The notes beneath the pieces are model-generated. The model was not told the origin of the DNA. It saw nothing but the letters and a program-made list of their open reading frames with translations, and did no database searches. From Adiantum capillus-veneris (Eukaryota > Streptophyta > Polypodiopsida > Polypodiales > Pteridaceae), in the NCBI GenBank assembly GCA_014529385.2, contig CM043947.1, positions 127,038,891-127,102,890 on the forward strand: a DNA stretch of 64,000 bases, in the 5' to 3' direction. Of the stretch, positions 19,748 through 31,266 are shown piece by piece (position 1 is the first letter of the stretch; the number at the start of each line of letters is the position of its first letter). The position numbers and the translations under genes are program-made.

Positions 19748-20413
19748 TGTCACAAAACGGGCACCACGTGCCAATAGAAAAGAACAGACTAAACAAACTT
19801 TTAGCACTTCAATAACAACTAAACTGAGAGAGAGAGAGAGACGACACGCGACACGAAGTGGCGGAATTCCACCCCAGTAGTATTGGCTCCAAACCTTGAC
19901 GCCCCTTTCGGTATTTCTTTATATTGCATCAACACAGTACAAGCCGATACTCCAGACTTTGCACTTCTCCAGGAAGCATGCCAGAGAATGAGCCCTAACC
20001 TCATACTTAAAGGCCCTTGGCCTGAAAAGCAGTTACAGTGAAAAGCCTTCAAAACTCAAAAGCTTCTGGTCCAAAAGCAATGCCAAAAAGCTACCAATGT
20101 AATTTATGGAAATCCGTACAGCTGCCACGTCAACAGTTAGCGCAAAACGCGGAAATCCGTACAACCTACCACCTCAAAAGCCAGCGTAATTTTCAGAAAT
20201 CTGCCACGTCATCAGCAGCTACGCAATTTCTTGTGTGTGTGTGGGTCCTGCTTTATTTCCTTTATGTCACTTGGGGCTCCTTCAGACGGGGTCCCCATAA
20301 GTTGGTAGGACTTCTTCTTCTGTTACTTGTTCTTCTTAGGGTTTAGGCCCCTCGGCCGGCATCTGTAAGTTGGCTCCATTCTTTAGGGCTTTGACACGTC
20401 AGCAATTTGTGAT
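19748..20413 (-). repeat. Element C 5' LTR (family-2 type)
   Basis: It is homologous to 16797-17443 across its length (TGTCACAAAACGGGC at the left, CAGCAATTTGTGATA at the right). Its right end abuts a plus-strand gag, so element C probably inserted into element D. Confidence 0.85.
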
Positions 20414-21189
20414 AGATTCATCTGGGACTTCTGGAGGGCAGGCAAGGAAACAGAAAAGGAAGCCTTTTGTGCGTAAGTCGCTCGAGGAAAAGAAGGTCCT
20501 AATGGCTGAAAACAAATGCTTTATATGCAAGCAGCCTGGCCACTTTGCTACCAATTGTCCACAAAAGGAAAAGACCAGCTGACTCAGATGATAAAAGAGG
20601 ACCAGAAAGACAAGAAGCCTATACCCACGACAGGTTTGGTGCCAGATATGGTGGGTGACAGGCCCAGTACAGATGACGGCGAGTTTTTAGCAAAGCCTTC
20701 GGCAAGATGATCACCCTTCAGCATAGGGGCAAAACTCATGTTTTGGATGTAAAGCTCAAAGCAAGTATGTCCCTATTGTATCTGCTTCTGCTATCACTTC
20801 TGTAATAAAGAATCATCTTTTTGTGTACTTGATTTTTGCACGTGATGTCTCAGATACTTGTCAGTCAAATTTATCTGTGTTAGATAAAGAAAGGTCAGCA
20901 TTTTTGCAAGAGATTAGTGACTGTTTTTCTCATTCATTACCGTCACAATTGCTGCCAGATAGACTTGAGGACCATCGGATAGATTTGGTGCCAAAAGGTA
21001 GCCCACCAAATAGACCTCCCTACACGATTAGTGCGGCGCAACAGAAAGAGATTAGGGGTTGATTCAGCCTAGTTCTTAAACCTTTATGCTCCCTAAAGCT
21101 CCTAGTGCAGAAAAAGGATGGCTCATGGCGCATGTGTACTGATTACCGTGCATTGAACAAGAATACCATCAAAGAATAAGTTTCCTATT
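20414..21189 (+). pseudogene. Element D gag knuckle, linker and start of RT
   Basis: The plus-strand frame gives an intact knuckle CFICKQPGHFATNC (about 20518-20560), then TGLVPDMVGDRPS. After a gap without a recognisable protease comes the pre-RT linker NLSVLDKERSAFLQEISDCF and PNRPPYTISAAQQKEI. RT begins QKKDGSWRMCTDYRALNKNT and is frameshifted by one base at about 21173. RT stops at 21190 in the first repeat of the tandem array. This is a Ty3/gypsy element related to, but clearly different from, family 1. Confidence 0.85.
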
Positions 21190-24026
21190 CCTTTTTGCAG
21201 CGGGCACAGCTTTTGGAAAAGAATCTTCAGGTCTCGACCCCGGACTAATTAGCCACTCTTGGATCTTACGCTGGCTGATTTTTAGCAAAGCTTTTGGGCC
21301 AGTTGCTTTATTTTAAGAAGCTTTTAAAATTGGCAACTTTTGGGGCTCTGCTTTTGGGCATCCCTTGTAACCAATAACATAAGTGGTTAGGCCCTCACTT
21401 CTCAAAGCATCTAGACGCAGGGCCTGAGAATGAGCACCTACCCACTCTCTTGTACTTTGAACACAGATTAATACAAAAAGAAATACCGAAAGGGGCGCCA
21501 GTCTTTGGGGCCAATATGTCTAGGCACAGAACCACGCCGGGCCGTGTCTACTCAAGTGTGAATTGTGAACTGTTTTGCACGTGAATCTCTGTTGTGTCGC
21601 AGTAGAATCTTGACTTGGGGTGTCCAAGTTTGTTACAGTGGTATCAGAGCACAGAAAGATTCTTCTTCTACGGAGGATCCGATCCTTTTTGCAACGCACA
21701 GCTTTTCGAAAAGAATCTTCGGGTCCCGACCGCGAACTTATTAGCCACTTCTAGATCTTACGTTGGCTGATTTATAGCAAAGCTTTTGGGCCATTTGCTT
21801 TATTTTAAGAAGCTTTTAATATTGACAACTTTTAAGGCTCTGCTTTTGGACATCCCTTGTAACCAATACATGAGTGGTTAGGCCCTCACTTCTCAAAGCA
21901 TCTGGACGCAGGGTCTGAGAGTGAGCACCTACCCACTCTCTTGTACTTTGAACACAGATTAATACAAAAAGAAATACCGAAAGGGGTGCCAGTCTTTGGG
22001 GCCAATATCTTTAGGCACGGAACTACGTCGGGCCGTGTCGACTCAAGTGCGAATTGTGAACTGTTTTGAAGTGAATCTCGGCTGTGTCGCGGTAGAATCT
22101 TAACTTGGGGTGTCCAAGTTTGTTGCAGTGGTATCAGAGCATAGAAAGATTCTTCTTCTACGGAGAATCCGATCCTTTTTGCAGCGCACACAGCTTTTGG
22201 AAACGAATCTTCGGGTCCCGACCCCGGACTTATTAGCCACTCCTCGATCTTACGTTGGCTGATTTTAAGCAAAGAAGCTTTTAAAATACATAGCTTTTGG
22301 GGCTTTGCTTTTGGGCATCTCTTGTAACCAATAAATAAGTGCTTAGGCCCTCACTTCTCAGACCATCTGGACGAAGGGTCTGAGAGGGAGCACCTACCCA
22401 CTCTCGTACTTTAAACACAGATTAATACAAAAAAAAATACAGAAAGGAGCGCCAGTCTTTGGGGCCAATATCTCTAGGCAGGGAACTACGCCAAGCCGTG
22501 TCGACTCAAGTGTGAATTGTGAATTGTTTTGAAGTGAATCTCTGCTCTGTCGCGGTAGAATCTTGACTTGGGGTGTCCAAGTTTGTTACAGTGGTATCAG
22601 AGCATAGAAAGATTATTCTTCTACGGAGGACTCGATCCTTTTTGCAGTGCACACAGCTTTTGGAAAAGAATCTTCGGGTCCCGACCCCGAACTTATTAGC
22701 CACTCTTGGATCTTACGCTCGTTGATTTATAGCAAAGCTTTTGGGCCAGTTGCTTTATTTTAAAATTGACAACTTTTGGGGCTCTGATTTTGGGCATCCC
22801 TTGTAACCAATACATAAGTGGTTAGGCCTCACTTCTCAGAGCATCTGGACGCAGGGTCTGAGAGTGAGCACCTACCAACTCTCTTGTACTTTGAACACAA
22901 ATTAATACAAAAAGAAATACCGAAAGGGGCGCCAGTCTTTGGGGCCAATATCTCTAGGCATGGAACTACGCCGGCGGGCCGTGTCGACTCAAGTGTGAAT
23001 TGTGAACTGTTTTGCAGTGAGTCTCCGTTGTGTCGCGGTAGAATCTTGACTTGGGGTGTCCAAGTTTGTTACAGTGGTATCAGAGCACAGAAAGATTCTT
23101 CTTCTACAGAGGATCCGATCCTTTTTGCAACGCACACAGATTTTGGAAAAGAATCTTCGGGTCCTGATCCCGAACTCATTAGCCACTCCTCGATCTTACG
23201 CTCGTTGATTTTTAGCAAAGCTTTTGGACCAATTGCTTTATTTTAAGAAGCTTTTAAAATTAACAGCTTTTGGGGCTCTGCTTTTGGGCATCCCTTGTAA
23301 CCAATAAATAAGTGGTTAGGCCCTCACTTCTCAGAGCATCTGGACGCAGAGTCTGAGAGTGAGCACCTACCCACTCTCTTGTACTTTGAACACAGATTAA
23401 TACAAAAAGAAATATCGAAAGGGACGCCAGTCTTTGGGGCCAATATCTCTAGGCATAGAACTACGCCGGGCCGTGTCGACTTAAGTGTGAATTGTGAACA
23501 ATTTTGAAGTGAATCTCTGCTGTGTCGCGGTAGAATCTTGACTTGGGGTGTCCAAGTTTCTTACAGTGGTATCAGAGCATAAAAAGATTCTTCTTCTACG
23601 GAGGATCTGATCCTTTTTGCAGCGCGCACAGCTTTTGGAAATGAATCTTCAGGTCCCGACCCCGGACTCATTAGCCACTCCTAGATCTTACGCTGGCTGA
23701 CTTTTAGCAAAGCTTTTAGGCCAGTTGCTTTATTTTAAGAAGCTTTTAAAATTGACTGCTTTTGGGGCTGTGCTTTTGGGCATCCCTTGTAACCAATAAA
23801 TAAGTGGTTAGGCCCTCACTTCTCAAAGCATCTCGACGCAGAGTCTGAGAGTGAGCACCTACACTCTCTTGTACTTTGAACACAGATTCATACAAAAAGA
23901 AATACCGAAAGGGGCGCGAGTCTTCGGGGCCAACATCTCTAGGTACAGAACTACGTCGGGCCGTGTCGACTCAAGTGTGAATTGTGAACTGGTTTGAAGT
24001 AAATCTCTGTTGTGTCGGATAGAACC
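21190..24026 (+). repeat. Tandem array of six LTR-PBS-leader units
   Basis: Units start with CCTTTTTGCAGCG-like text at 21190, 21684, 22174, 22637, 23120 and 23612 (spacings 494, 490, 463, 483 and 492). The last unit is cut near 24026. Each holds leader sequence (GGTCCCGACCCCG), a 5'-shortened LTR including the GAAATACCGAAAGGGGCGCC block and ending GTTACA. It then has a TGGTATCAGAGC primer-binding site (21639, 22129, 22592, 23075, 23567) and TTCTTCTACGGAGGATCC leader. No gag or 5' LTR end lies between units. The LTR part is closest to family 1. Confidence 0.92.
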
Positions 24027-24457
24027 TTTTGTTACATTCCACCTCCAGCTGCAAAGCGCATGGATCTCTTCATGTCGCTCTGCTCTTGGCTCAAGCTGTG
24101 AAAGCTGCTCGATCATGCGGTCCATTGCCTCATAAACCTTGCCAATGCAAGGGTCCATGCCATCCAAAACTTGAAGCAAATGAATCACCGGTTTTACTTG
24201 TGCGTCTAGACTCTTGAGCTCCTTCCAGAACTCAAGATCATCTGCCTTATGCTTGCACAAAATCCCTACAACGGTCTTTGCATAGGGGGAGGTGGTGAAC
24301 TCATCACTGATGAAGACCTGTCGGACTGCATTTTGACATTCAGACAGCCTGCGCACAAGAAGAAAATTGAACGCGAAGCGGGTGTCTGAATACTTTAGAA
24401 GCACTTTGCCGCCCTACCTGTTGAGGTACTCACTCCGAACCAAGTTGTGATTGTTGA
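24027..24457 (-). pseudogene. hAT-1 transposase, downstream part
   Basis: The minus-strand frame reads LLKYSDTRFAFNFLLVRRLS, then ECQNAVRQVFISDEF, then a segment ending DGMDPCIGKVYEAMDRMIEQ. This is the arrangement of plant hAT transposases of the DUF659 type downstream of the DDE core (xxTRFA...L..R...V). The protein is cut at 24027 by the tandem array, so the dimerisation domain is missing, and an in-frame stop lies near 24415. It is continuous with 26960-27404 once the family-3 insertion is removed. Confidence 0.78.
24453..24457. other. Left target-site duplication GTTGA of family-3 element
   Basis: GTTGA precedes TGTAAGGATTC (LTR end) and recurs at 26960-26964 after CGTGACA. The hAT reading frame is continuous across it. 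Confidence 0.88.
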
Positions 24458-24902
24458 TGTAAGGATTCTAAGTACTAATTCTTAATTAAGTACTTAAACC
24501 CATGATTAAGACTTAAGAAACTTGAACTGAACTCAGAAACAAGACTTAGAAGACTCTGTGTTTGATTGATTGAATGATTGCTTGAAATTGAGTATAATAG
24601 GCTCCTTATATAGGAGACGAAGAGACATAAATGAAAAGACATGTCTCCTGGTGAAGAGACATGACTTTAAACGTAAAGACACATCCTTTCGGCAAAGAGC
24701 TGCAAACATTGGGCGAAGAGTCGCACCCGTAGAGCGAAGGGGTGTGACCAGTCGTCAAAGGGGTGTGGCTTTTGAAGAAGAAGCACGTCTTTTGGGCGAA
24801 GGGGTGTGACCATCCAAGCGTAGGGATCCTCCTTGGCATGGCACTTCGCGTATCTGCAACTAGGAGTAGATGTAATACTGTAACATAGTCACAATCGTGA
24901 CA
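24458..24902 (-). repeat. Family-3 3' LTR, 445 bp
   Basis: In sense it runs from TGTCACGATTGTGACTATG to GAATCCTTACA. It contains reiterated GAAGAGAC and GCGAAGGGGTGTG words. Other copies are 26672-26959 (partial) and 30851-31266. Confidence 0.9.
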
Positions 24903-25139
24903 TTCCCTCCCTCTTTAAATAAAACCCAGGGTAGTTGTAGAAACTCCGGGAAGAAGGAAATGTATTGTTGTAGTGCTTCTACATCCAAAGCTCTTTCTGT
25001 TAAGTCCCATGTCATGGCACTGTTATTGACCATGAGTATCTTTGTCAAAGTCTTTTGTAACTTCGAGCTTTGTCCAATAAAAGATTGAATCTTTATCTGC
25101 TTCAAGTGAAACTATTGGTAAACTGACTGGTGTTTTCTG
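24903..25139 (-). other. Family-3 polypurine tract and 3' UTR
   Basis: The purine run AAAGAGGGAGGGAA directly precedes the LTR start in sense. The remaining 220 bases show no supported coding sequence. Confidence 0.7.
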
Positions 25140-26252
25140 CTAAGTGATGACCACTGGTTGGAAATCTGTAAGGTATTCCATTGGTTTGTCTGAAACAGTA
25201 AAATCCTCTTGAAGGGATGTCGTAGACAGAGCCGAAGTAGTGTTTGAAGGTATATCCATCTGTAAAGGTTTATCTGTGGAACAAATTATGTCCAAAGATT
25301 CAATTGCAGGGACTGAAGTCATGCTGCAAGAGTCTCTATCTGCTTTATCCTTTGCACCATTGAAGGCAAGGACTGGAGTCTTCAAGTTTAAAGAATTATC
25401 ATTCACCATAGCATCTGGTATCTGTTTAGAGACAAAGACTGTATTCTGCAAGGGCGGTGACGAGGCGAATTTTCCTGCCTTGATCACGGCCAAAGAAGGG
25501 GTTATGTGCTTGTTGGTTGTCACATAAGAATTGGAATCTTCTGAATCTTCAGCTTTCTCAGCGGGTATTAATGCTTCCAATTGAGAAGGGGGAGATGGAG
25601 GGAGTTGTCGCCTCTTACACCTCTGAAGGATCCTCTTGCACAAGGAAAGGATCAATAAATCTTCAACTTTACCACCATCAGATCAGATAAGAAAGACTTA
25701 AATGTAGGGCATGGCTCACGAGAGGGAACTTGTCCAGCGTCGCGGCGTTCACGACCGAGTACTCGACTAGGGTCGGATATATGTGCCACTAAGTAAGCCC
25801 ATCTTGATATTGCTGATGATCTTTTGGAAGCTTCATATTGCTGCTTCTTGTTGATGATTCTGATAAGAAGTTGTTTGCTTAGAACTATAGCATTTCCAAG
25901 AATATTCATGCTGAGACTTTTACTGCTCGCACGAAGGTACTTTGCGTCTAGTTGTCTCTGAGAAATCATGCTTTGGGTGAGAAAATTTTGGTTCCGAAGG
26001 CTTATGTTTGAGTGGTTCTTGTTGGTTGACCACTGAAGCGTCCAAAGAAGATGGCAGAGAAATTGCATGTGTAGTCCGAGAAGCACTTGGGTGACTTTGA
26101 GAAGAGGTTTGTATTTGCATTTGATCCAAGCGAGTGTGAATCAATGCCAGGCTTATTGAAATTGCTGCCATTTGCTTTTTGAAAACTGCTATCGGGTTCT
26201 CGGGTAAAATATTGTCGTCGCCATCTTGTGATTCGGCCATGCCGACTGTTCA
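25140..26252 (-). pseudogene. Family-3 gag-like protein of unknown fold
   Basis: The frame starts MAESQDGDDNILPENPIAVF (26240) and continues KKQMAAISISLALIHTRLDQ, a short probable coiled-coil. A Ser/Thr/Pro-rich linker follows, then KPSEPKFSHPKHDFSETTRR. After frameshifts near 25920 and 25655 come LLILSLCKRILQRCKRRQLP and a long Ser-rich tail. I recognise no domain, zinc knuckle or catalytic motif. Position between LTRs and the presence of a second copy at 27405-28154 suggest it is the element's own structural protein. Gag is an inference from position only. Confidence 0.55.
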
Positions 26253-26671
26253 ACGGATTCTGATACTTCGAGAATGGGTAAATCTAGCACAAATACCCTC
26301 CTGGAACAGGTTTTGACTTTGGAATAGGAGAATCTTGCGTGCAATTTGTTGGCAAAATTTCCGTCTTGAACCTCGTCTACGTACGAGAGATATGGGATAG
26401 GTACCCCGGACTCATCAACTGCCATGGGTGTGGTTCCGATAGCGCACAGAGGGCAACCAGAGCGCCAACGCCAGAAGGGCAGCGTGGAAATGATTGCTGC
26501 CAGCTTTCATTATTTTATTATTGCGTAAAAGGAAGGGGTGCTTTCACATGAGAGGCTTGCCAATATAACCATTAAATTAAAGGTGTGTTGCTGGTGCTTC
26601 TTGTTTTTTTTAATACATTGCGTTGCTGGTGCTTCTTGTGTATGAAACCACACGCTTGGGTTTTTTTTTGT
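26253..26671 (-). other. Family-3 leader region, rearranged
   Basis: Upstream of the gag-like start there is no recognisable initiator-Met PBS. A duplicated GGTGCTTCTTG word and an AT-rich stretch (26580-26660) precede the truncated LTR. No gene is seen. Confidence 0.5.
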
Positions 26672-26959
26672 GACGAAGAGACATAAATGAAAAGACATGT
26701 CTCTTGGTGAAGAGACATGACTTTAGACGTAAAGACACATCCTTTCGGCGAAGAGCTACAACCATTGGGCGAAGAGTCGCACCCGTAGAGCGAAGGGGTG
26801 TGGCCAGTCGTCGAAGGGGTGTGGCTTTTTGGCAAAGAGGCACGTCTTTTGGGCGAAGGGGTGTGACCATCCAAGCGTAGGGGTCCTCCTTGGCATGGCA
26901 CTTCGCGTATCTGCAACTAGGAGTAGATGTAATACTGTAACGTAGTCACAATCGTGACA
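26672..26959 (-). repeat. Truncated family-3 5' LTR
   Basis: It matches the U3 side of 24458-24902 (GACGAAGAGACATAAATG to CGTGACA) but lacks the end that should carry GAATCCTTACA. GTTGA follows at 26960-26964. Confidence 0.85.
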
Positions 26960-27404
26960 GTTGATGAAAGTAACAATCTTCATTGCATCAGCAATGATCG
27001 GAGCAATCGAGTCTAGCTTGCAGATATCTTTTAGAAGGTTGTTCAAGCAGTGTGCCATGCAAAAGCACGCTGTCACATGCGGATAGTGGCCCTCTACAAT
27101 AGCTGTTGTTGCCCTATTTGATGCCTCCCAATCTGTGACAAAGGCCACCACGTGTTGCTCACCGATCGTTTCTGTGGCCGCTGTCCACTCTACAGAGAGG
27201 ACATCGGCGGACTCGCCACTCTCGGTGGCATCATGAGAGTGCACAAAGTACATCTCTCCACTCGAGTAAGCGACGAGGCCATGGATAGATCTCTTCCTTG
27301 TATCGCTCCACCCGTCGGCAATGAAGGAAACGCCATGTTTTGCCCAAAGTCGTTGAATATTGAGTGTTGCTCGCTCCACGATCGCCTTCTCTCGATTTTC
27401 TTGC
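26960..27404 (-). pseudogene. hAT-1 transposase, DUF659 region
   Basis: The minus-strand frame reads LNIQRLWAKHGVSFIADGWS then DTRKRSIHGLVAYSSGEMYF, the DUF659 signature with the DGW(S/T)D catalytic-type motif. HVVAFVTDWEASNRATTAIV then GHYPHVTACFCMAHCLNNLL follow, matching the CxxH region of hAT transposases. The 5' side is cut at about 27404 by fusion to a family-3 fragment; the 3' side is interrupted by the family-3 insertion. An upstream exon encoding a BED finger is absent. Confidence 0.85.
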
Positions 27405-28154
27405 CTGGATCACGGCCAAAGAAGTAGTTATGTGCTTGTTGGTTGTCACACAAGAACTAGAATCTTCTGAATCTTCAGCTTTCTCAGCGTGTGTTAAGGC
27501 TTCCAATTGAGAAGGGGAAGGTCGAGGGAGCTGTTGCCTCTTAGACCTCTGAAGGATCCTCTTACACAAGGAAAGGATCAACAAATCTTCGACTTTACCA
27601 CCATTCGACAAGAAAGACTTCAATGTAGGGCATGGCTCGCGAGGGGGAACTTGTCCAGCGTCGCGGCATTCATGACCGAGTACTCGACTAGGGTCGGATA
27701 TATGTGCCACTAAGTAAGCCCATCTTGATATTGTTGATGATCTGTTGAAAGCTTCATATTGCTGCTTCTGTTGCTGATGATTCCGATAAGAAGTTGGTTG
27801 CTTCTTAGAACTATAGCACTTCCAAGAATATTCATGCTGAGACTTTTGCTGCTCACACGAAGGTACTTTGCGTCTAGTTGTCTCTGAGAAACCATGCTTT
27901 GGGTGAGAGAATTTCGGTTCCGAAAGCTTATGTTTGAGTGGTTCTTTCTGGTCGATCACTGAAGCGTCGGAAGAAGATGTTGAAGCATGTGTAGTCCGAG
28001 AAACAGTTGGGTGACTCGGAGAAGAGGTTTGCATCTGCATCTGATCCAAGTGAGTGTGAATCGATGCGAGGCTTGTTGAAATTGCTGCCATCTGCTCTTT
28101 GAGAACTGCTATCGGGTCCTCGAATTGGCATTCTTTGTCCCAAGATGTCGGCAT
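27405..28154 (-). pseudogene. Second family-3 gag-like fragment
   Basis: One long frame begins MPTSWDKECQFEDPIAVLKE and continues QMAAISTSLASIHTHLDQMQ, LKHKLSEPKFSHPKHGFSET, then KVEDLLILSLCKRILQRSKR. It is about 80% similar by eye to 25140-26240 but lacks the frameshifts, so the protein is longer and better preserved here. It is fused to hAT-1 at 27404 within the shared word TGCCT.GATCACGG. No LTR is attached. Function is unknown. Confidence 0.6.
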
Positions 28155-28454
28155 GGTGTAGTCTCAGAGGGAATATTGAGAACAAGCTGAAGAAGTGTGT
28201 CGTATATATTTAGGTAAAGCTGATGCCGAGGTCTCGTCGAGCTCTGCTAGGAAGTCAAAATCCAGGTCCAATGCCTCGATATTGTCGACCTCGACAACAG
28301 GAGGTGTCTCCTCTAGAGCTGGCGACAAAGGTGTAATCTGGAATCAGGATCTCGCTGTGAACTCGCCACCAGGGGCTGGAGCAAAATAATATTTGTCACA
28401 AAAATACGGAAGCGTAAACTGACTTTTAATTGTACTTCAAATACTCAAGAGAAT

Positions 28455-28513
<59 letters not shown>

Positions 28514-30837
28514 CTTGACACTTCATTGGGGACCAGAAGATGGGCTGGTCCCCCCCCATAAAGAGAATATCTTTATTACTAAGCGAGAATCTTTACAAGC
28601 ACAGGAACGAGGCGAAAGCCCGTCCTCTATTCTTTCTTGGCCTTTTTCTGCTTCTGACTGAGAGAGTAGAAGAACTGCTCTCTGATTACTGAGAGGATCT
28701 ATCCTCTTCTGCGAGATTTTGGGAAGCTCTCGTAGGGGAGAGTCTACCTTCCACAAAACTCATCGGAAGCTCTCACGAATGAGGGTCTATCTTCCGCTAA
28801 CTCTGCCACTTTGGACGTAATCATTCCTGCAATCAACCAACCACAGAAACATGCAAAACACACACACGCTTGCTGTAATTTTCTGCACATAACCAGAAAT
28901 TGTTACCTGAGCGCGTTCCAATGCCAAAATGGAGGTCCTTTTCGCGATGGAAATGCTCCAAACTTGGTGTATGTGTAGAGTAGGTAGTGGGGAATGAGAT
29001 TCTAGTAAGACTTTACTGAAATTCACCCTAATTCAAGTGATTAGGGGCTAAAAACAGGGAATTTGCAACAGTTAGACAAGGGAGAAAGAGAGTTTTCTAC
29101 TACTTTACGCGATGAAACTTCTCCCAAAGCTGCATGCAACCATGAGAGGCCTTGTTCTAGGTGATGGGTGCTCAGAGGCTCCACATACACCACAAGGTGC
29201 TGCTCTCAAGCTTCAATGGAGAGCTTCACTGCGTAGAGGATGGTCAACTTGGGGGGGTAGTGCACTGCCAACCTGGCAAGAGGGGGAGGGGCTGCTCTCT
29301 TATAGCCTCCCAGAAGAGGGGGGCGCTAGCATGAAGAGAGGGAGTGAGAGAGAGAGAGATTGCATGGGAAAGTGTGCCAAGTGGCACACTTACTTTAAAA
29401 TTTAAAAACCATTCAACTTTTGACTTTGAAAATCCTATGCTAGTTAATGAAATGTGCAATTAAGTGCACAACTGCACACATAGATGCAACAAATGAAAAC
29501 GTTAGCTGCTCCCTAGCGCATTGCCGTGCCAGCAATGCTCTGGCATTACCTGTTCGCACTTGTCCGACCATTTGGTCCAGCGCAAATCATTTAAGAATGC
29601 TTATAACTAACTTATCCTAAGGCCGTAAAATAATCAAGCCTTAGGGTTAATAGTCTAAGGACCCCATCTCATTCCTGTGCTTGCACTAGCGCGCGTAATT
29701 TTCTAAGCCTGAAATCTGAGGCTACTATCTACCCCTTCATCGAAGACCCGATTTCCCAATCGCTAGGGCTTCAGGGTATTTTCTACTAGGGTCTCCCTGA
29801 GGTGCACTGGCCCAAACTTGAGCGCACCTGAGGCCCCAGAACTCCTAAATCTATTCTGATGTGCACACAACTAATTAGATAATTCTTTTCTCGTAAATAA
29901 AATAATTATTTACAAAGTCTGACTTAGTTACAATATTGTTGATGAGTCGACCCGACACTCGGTAAGGAATAAGCCAAGTGAGGTAGCGGCCCAAAATGAA
30001 CTTGAAGTGCGGCAATTGAATGGGCTCGCAAGTCAGGTATATGTGCCACACCACCCAAGTCTCGAACTATGTCACATGGACATGGGTGACGTAGGGCAAG
30101 TACTCCTGCAGGGCCGTTACAACATGGGGCACCAAAACGGGTACTAGTGCGGGAATATGGACCGGTTCTGGACCAGGTATAGCGGCTTGGCTGGGAAAGT
30201 ACCGCGTGCAGGAGAGAGAAAGTGTTGGAGGAAAGATAGGGTAGCGTGGAAATTTGCGCTACATTTTTGTTAAACGCTGGCTGGTTTAATGGAACGGGTG
30301 TGTTCAAATAGAGTCCTTTTTAATTAATGTAAGTGGCCAGCCAGTTTGGGCACCCACTTGGGGATTTTTTAATAAAAGAAAAGGCTTGCGCTAGCTGGTT
30401 AAATTAAAAACTTATGAAAGGCTGCCAGCATACGTATGAGGGGAGCGTTTTGTGAGGATTCGTCATGCTGTAGCCAGCGCTTGGGGGAGGAGGTATGTTG
30501 AATAGGCGCGGCAGCCAGCAAGTCATACACCAAGGGGTGCGAGCACGTAGAGGCACGCTGGCGGGAAGGGGTGCAAACACGAAGGGACAACCGAAGGGTA
30601 CATCCCTTGAAAGGGCAACAGTAGGGCCACCAGCATCACCATTCACGGGTACGTGCGCGCGCACACACGTGTTCTGTTTTCTGTTTACAAAATTGAGAAA
30701 GAAGGTTTAGGTTACCTCATACGCGTATGCGTATGTGAACCACCTTTCTTCTGCTTCTATGTAACTCCGGGAGAGGGGGGAGAGGGTAGCGGCGAGGGTG
30801 AGAAGGCTCACAACCTTCGGGTCCCGGGAAAAAATTT
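28155..30837. other. Unassigned 2.7-kb region with AG microsatellite
   Basis: No reading frame here has a recognisable protein motif. There is a long AG run (28456-28507) and a CCCCCCCC run near 28549. A Ser-rich plus-strand fragment (28195-28389) and a Pro/Cys-rich minus-strand frame (29924-30307) are unsupported. The part next to 30837 is leader sequence of the family-3 LTR to its right (CCCGGGACCCGAAGG on the minus strand after the PBS). The rest could be decayed element body or host intron. Confidence 0.4.
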
Positions 30838-30849
30838 GCTCTGATACCA
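30838..30849 (-). other. Primer-binding site of family-3 copy 3
   Basis: A perfect TGGTATCAGAGC on the minus strand, one base from the LTR end at 30851. It identifies family 3 as initiator-Met primed. Confidence 0.9.
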
Positions 30850-30850
30850 C

Positions 30851-31266
30851 TGTAAGGATTCTAGGTGCTAATCCTTACTTAAGTACTTAAACTCATGATG
30901 AAGACTTAAGAAACTTGAATTGAACTCAGAAACAAGGCTTAGAAGACTCCGTGTTTGATTGATGACTTCAAAACTGAGTACAATAGGCTCCTTATATAGG
31001 AGACGAATAGACACAAATGAAAAGACACGTTCCCGGTGAAGAGACGTGACTTTAGATGTAAAGACACATCCTTTCGGCGAAGAGTCGCACCCGTAGGGCG
31101 AAGAGGTGTGACCAGTCGTCGAAGGAGTGTGGCTTTTGGCGAAGAGGCACGTCTCTTGGGCGAAGGGGTGTGACCATCCAAGCGCAGGGTCCTCCTTGAC
31201 ATGGCACTTCGCGTATCTGCAACTAGGAGTAGATGTATTGTTGTTAACATAGTCACAATCGTGACA
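30851..31266 (-). repeat. Family-3 5' LTR, 416 bp
   Basis: A complete LTR from TGTCACGATTGTGACTATG (31266) to GAATCCTTACA (30851). Its left side leads into the PBS and leader, its right side into hAT-2 sequence, so it probably inserted in a hAT-2 intron. Confidence 0.9.

Larger units (their letters stand above)
24458..26959 (-). mobile_element. Family-3 gag-only LTR element inserted in hAT-1
   Basis: A 2.5-kb minus-strand element with a 3' LTR at 24458-24902, a polypurine tract at 24903-24917 (AAAGAGGGAGGGAA in sense) and a 5'-truncated second LTR at 26672-26959. It carries one decayed protein-coding region and no protease, RT or integrase. The 5-bp duplication GTTGA proves insertion as a unit. 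Between the body and the right LTR (26440-26671) the usual LTR end and PBS are missing. Confidence 0.82.

Noticed and set aside
21886-22272. Minus-strand frame of 128 codons in the tandem array
   Set aside because: It lies within LTR/leader repeats, runs across a unit boundary and has no counterpart of equal length in the other units.
26433-26450. GTGGTTCCGATAGCGC considered as a PBS for family 3
   Set aside because: It does not adjoin an LTR end, and copy 3 of the family has a perfect TGGTATCAGAGC.
29924-30307. 127-codon minus-strand frame
   Set aside because: No recognisable domain or codon pattern; open by chance in GC-richer sequence.
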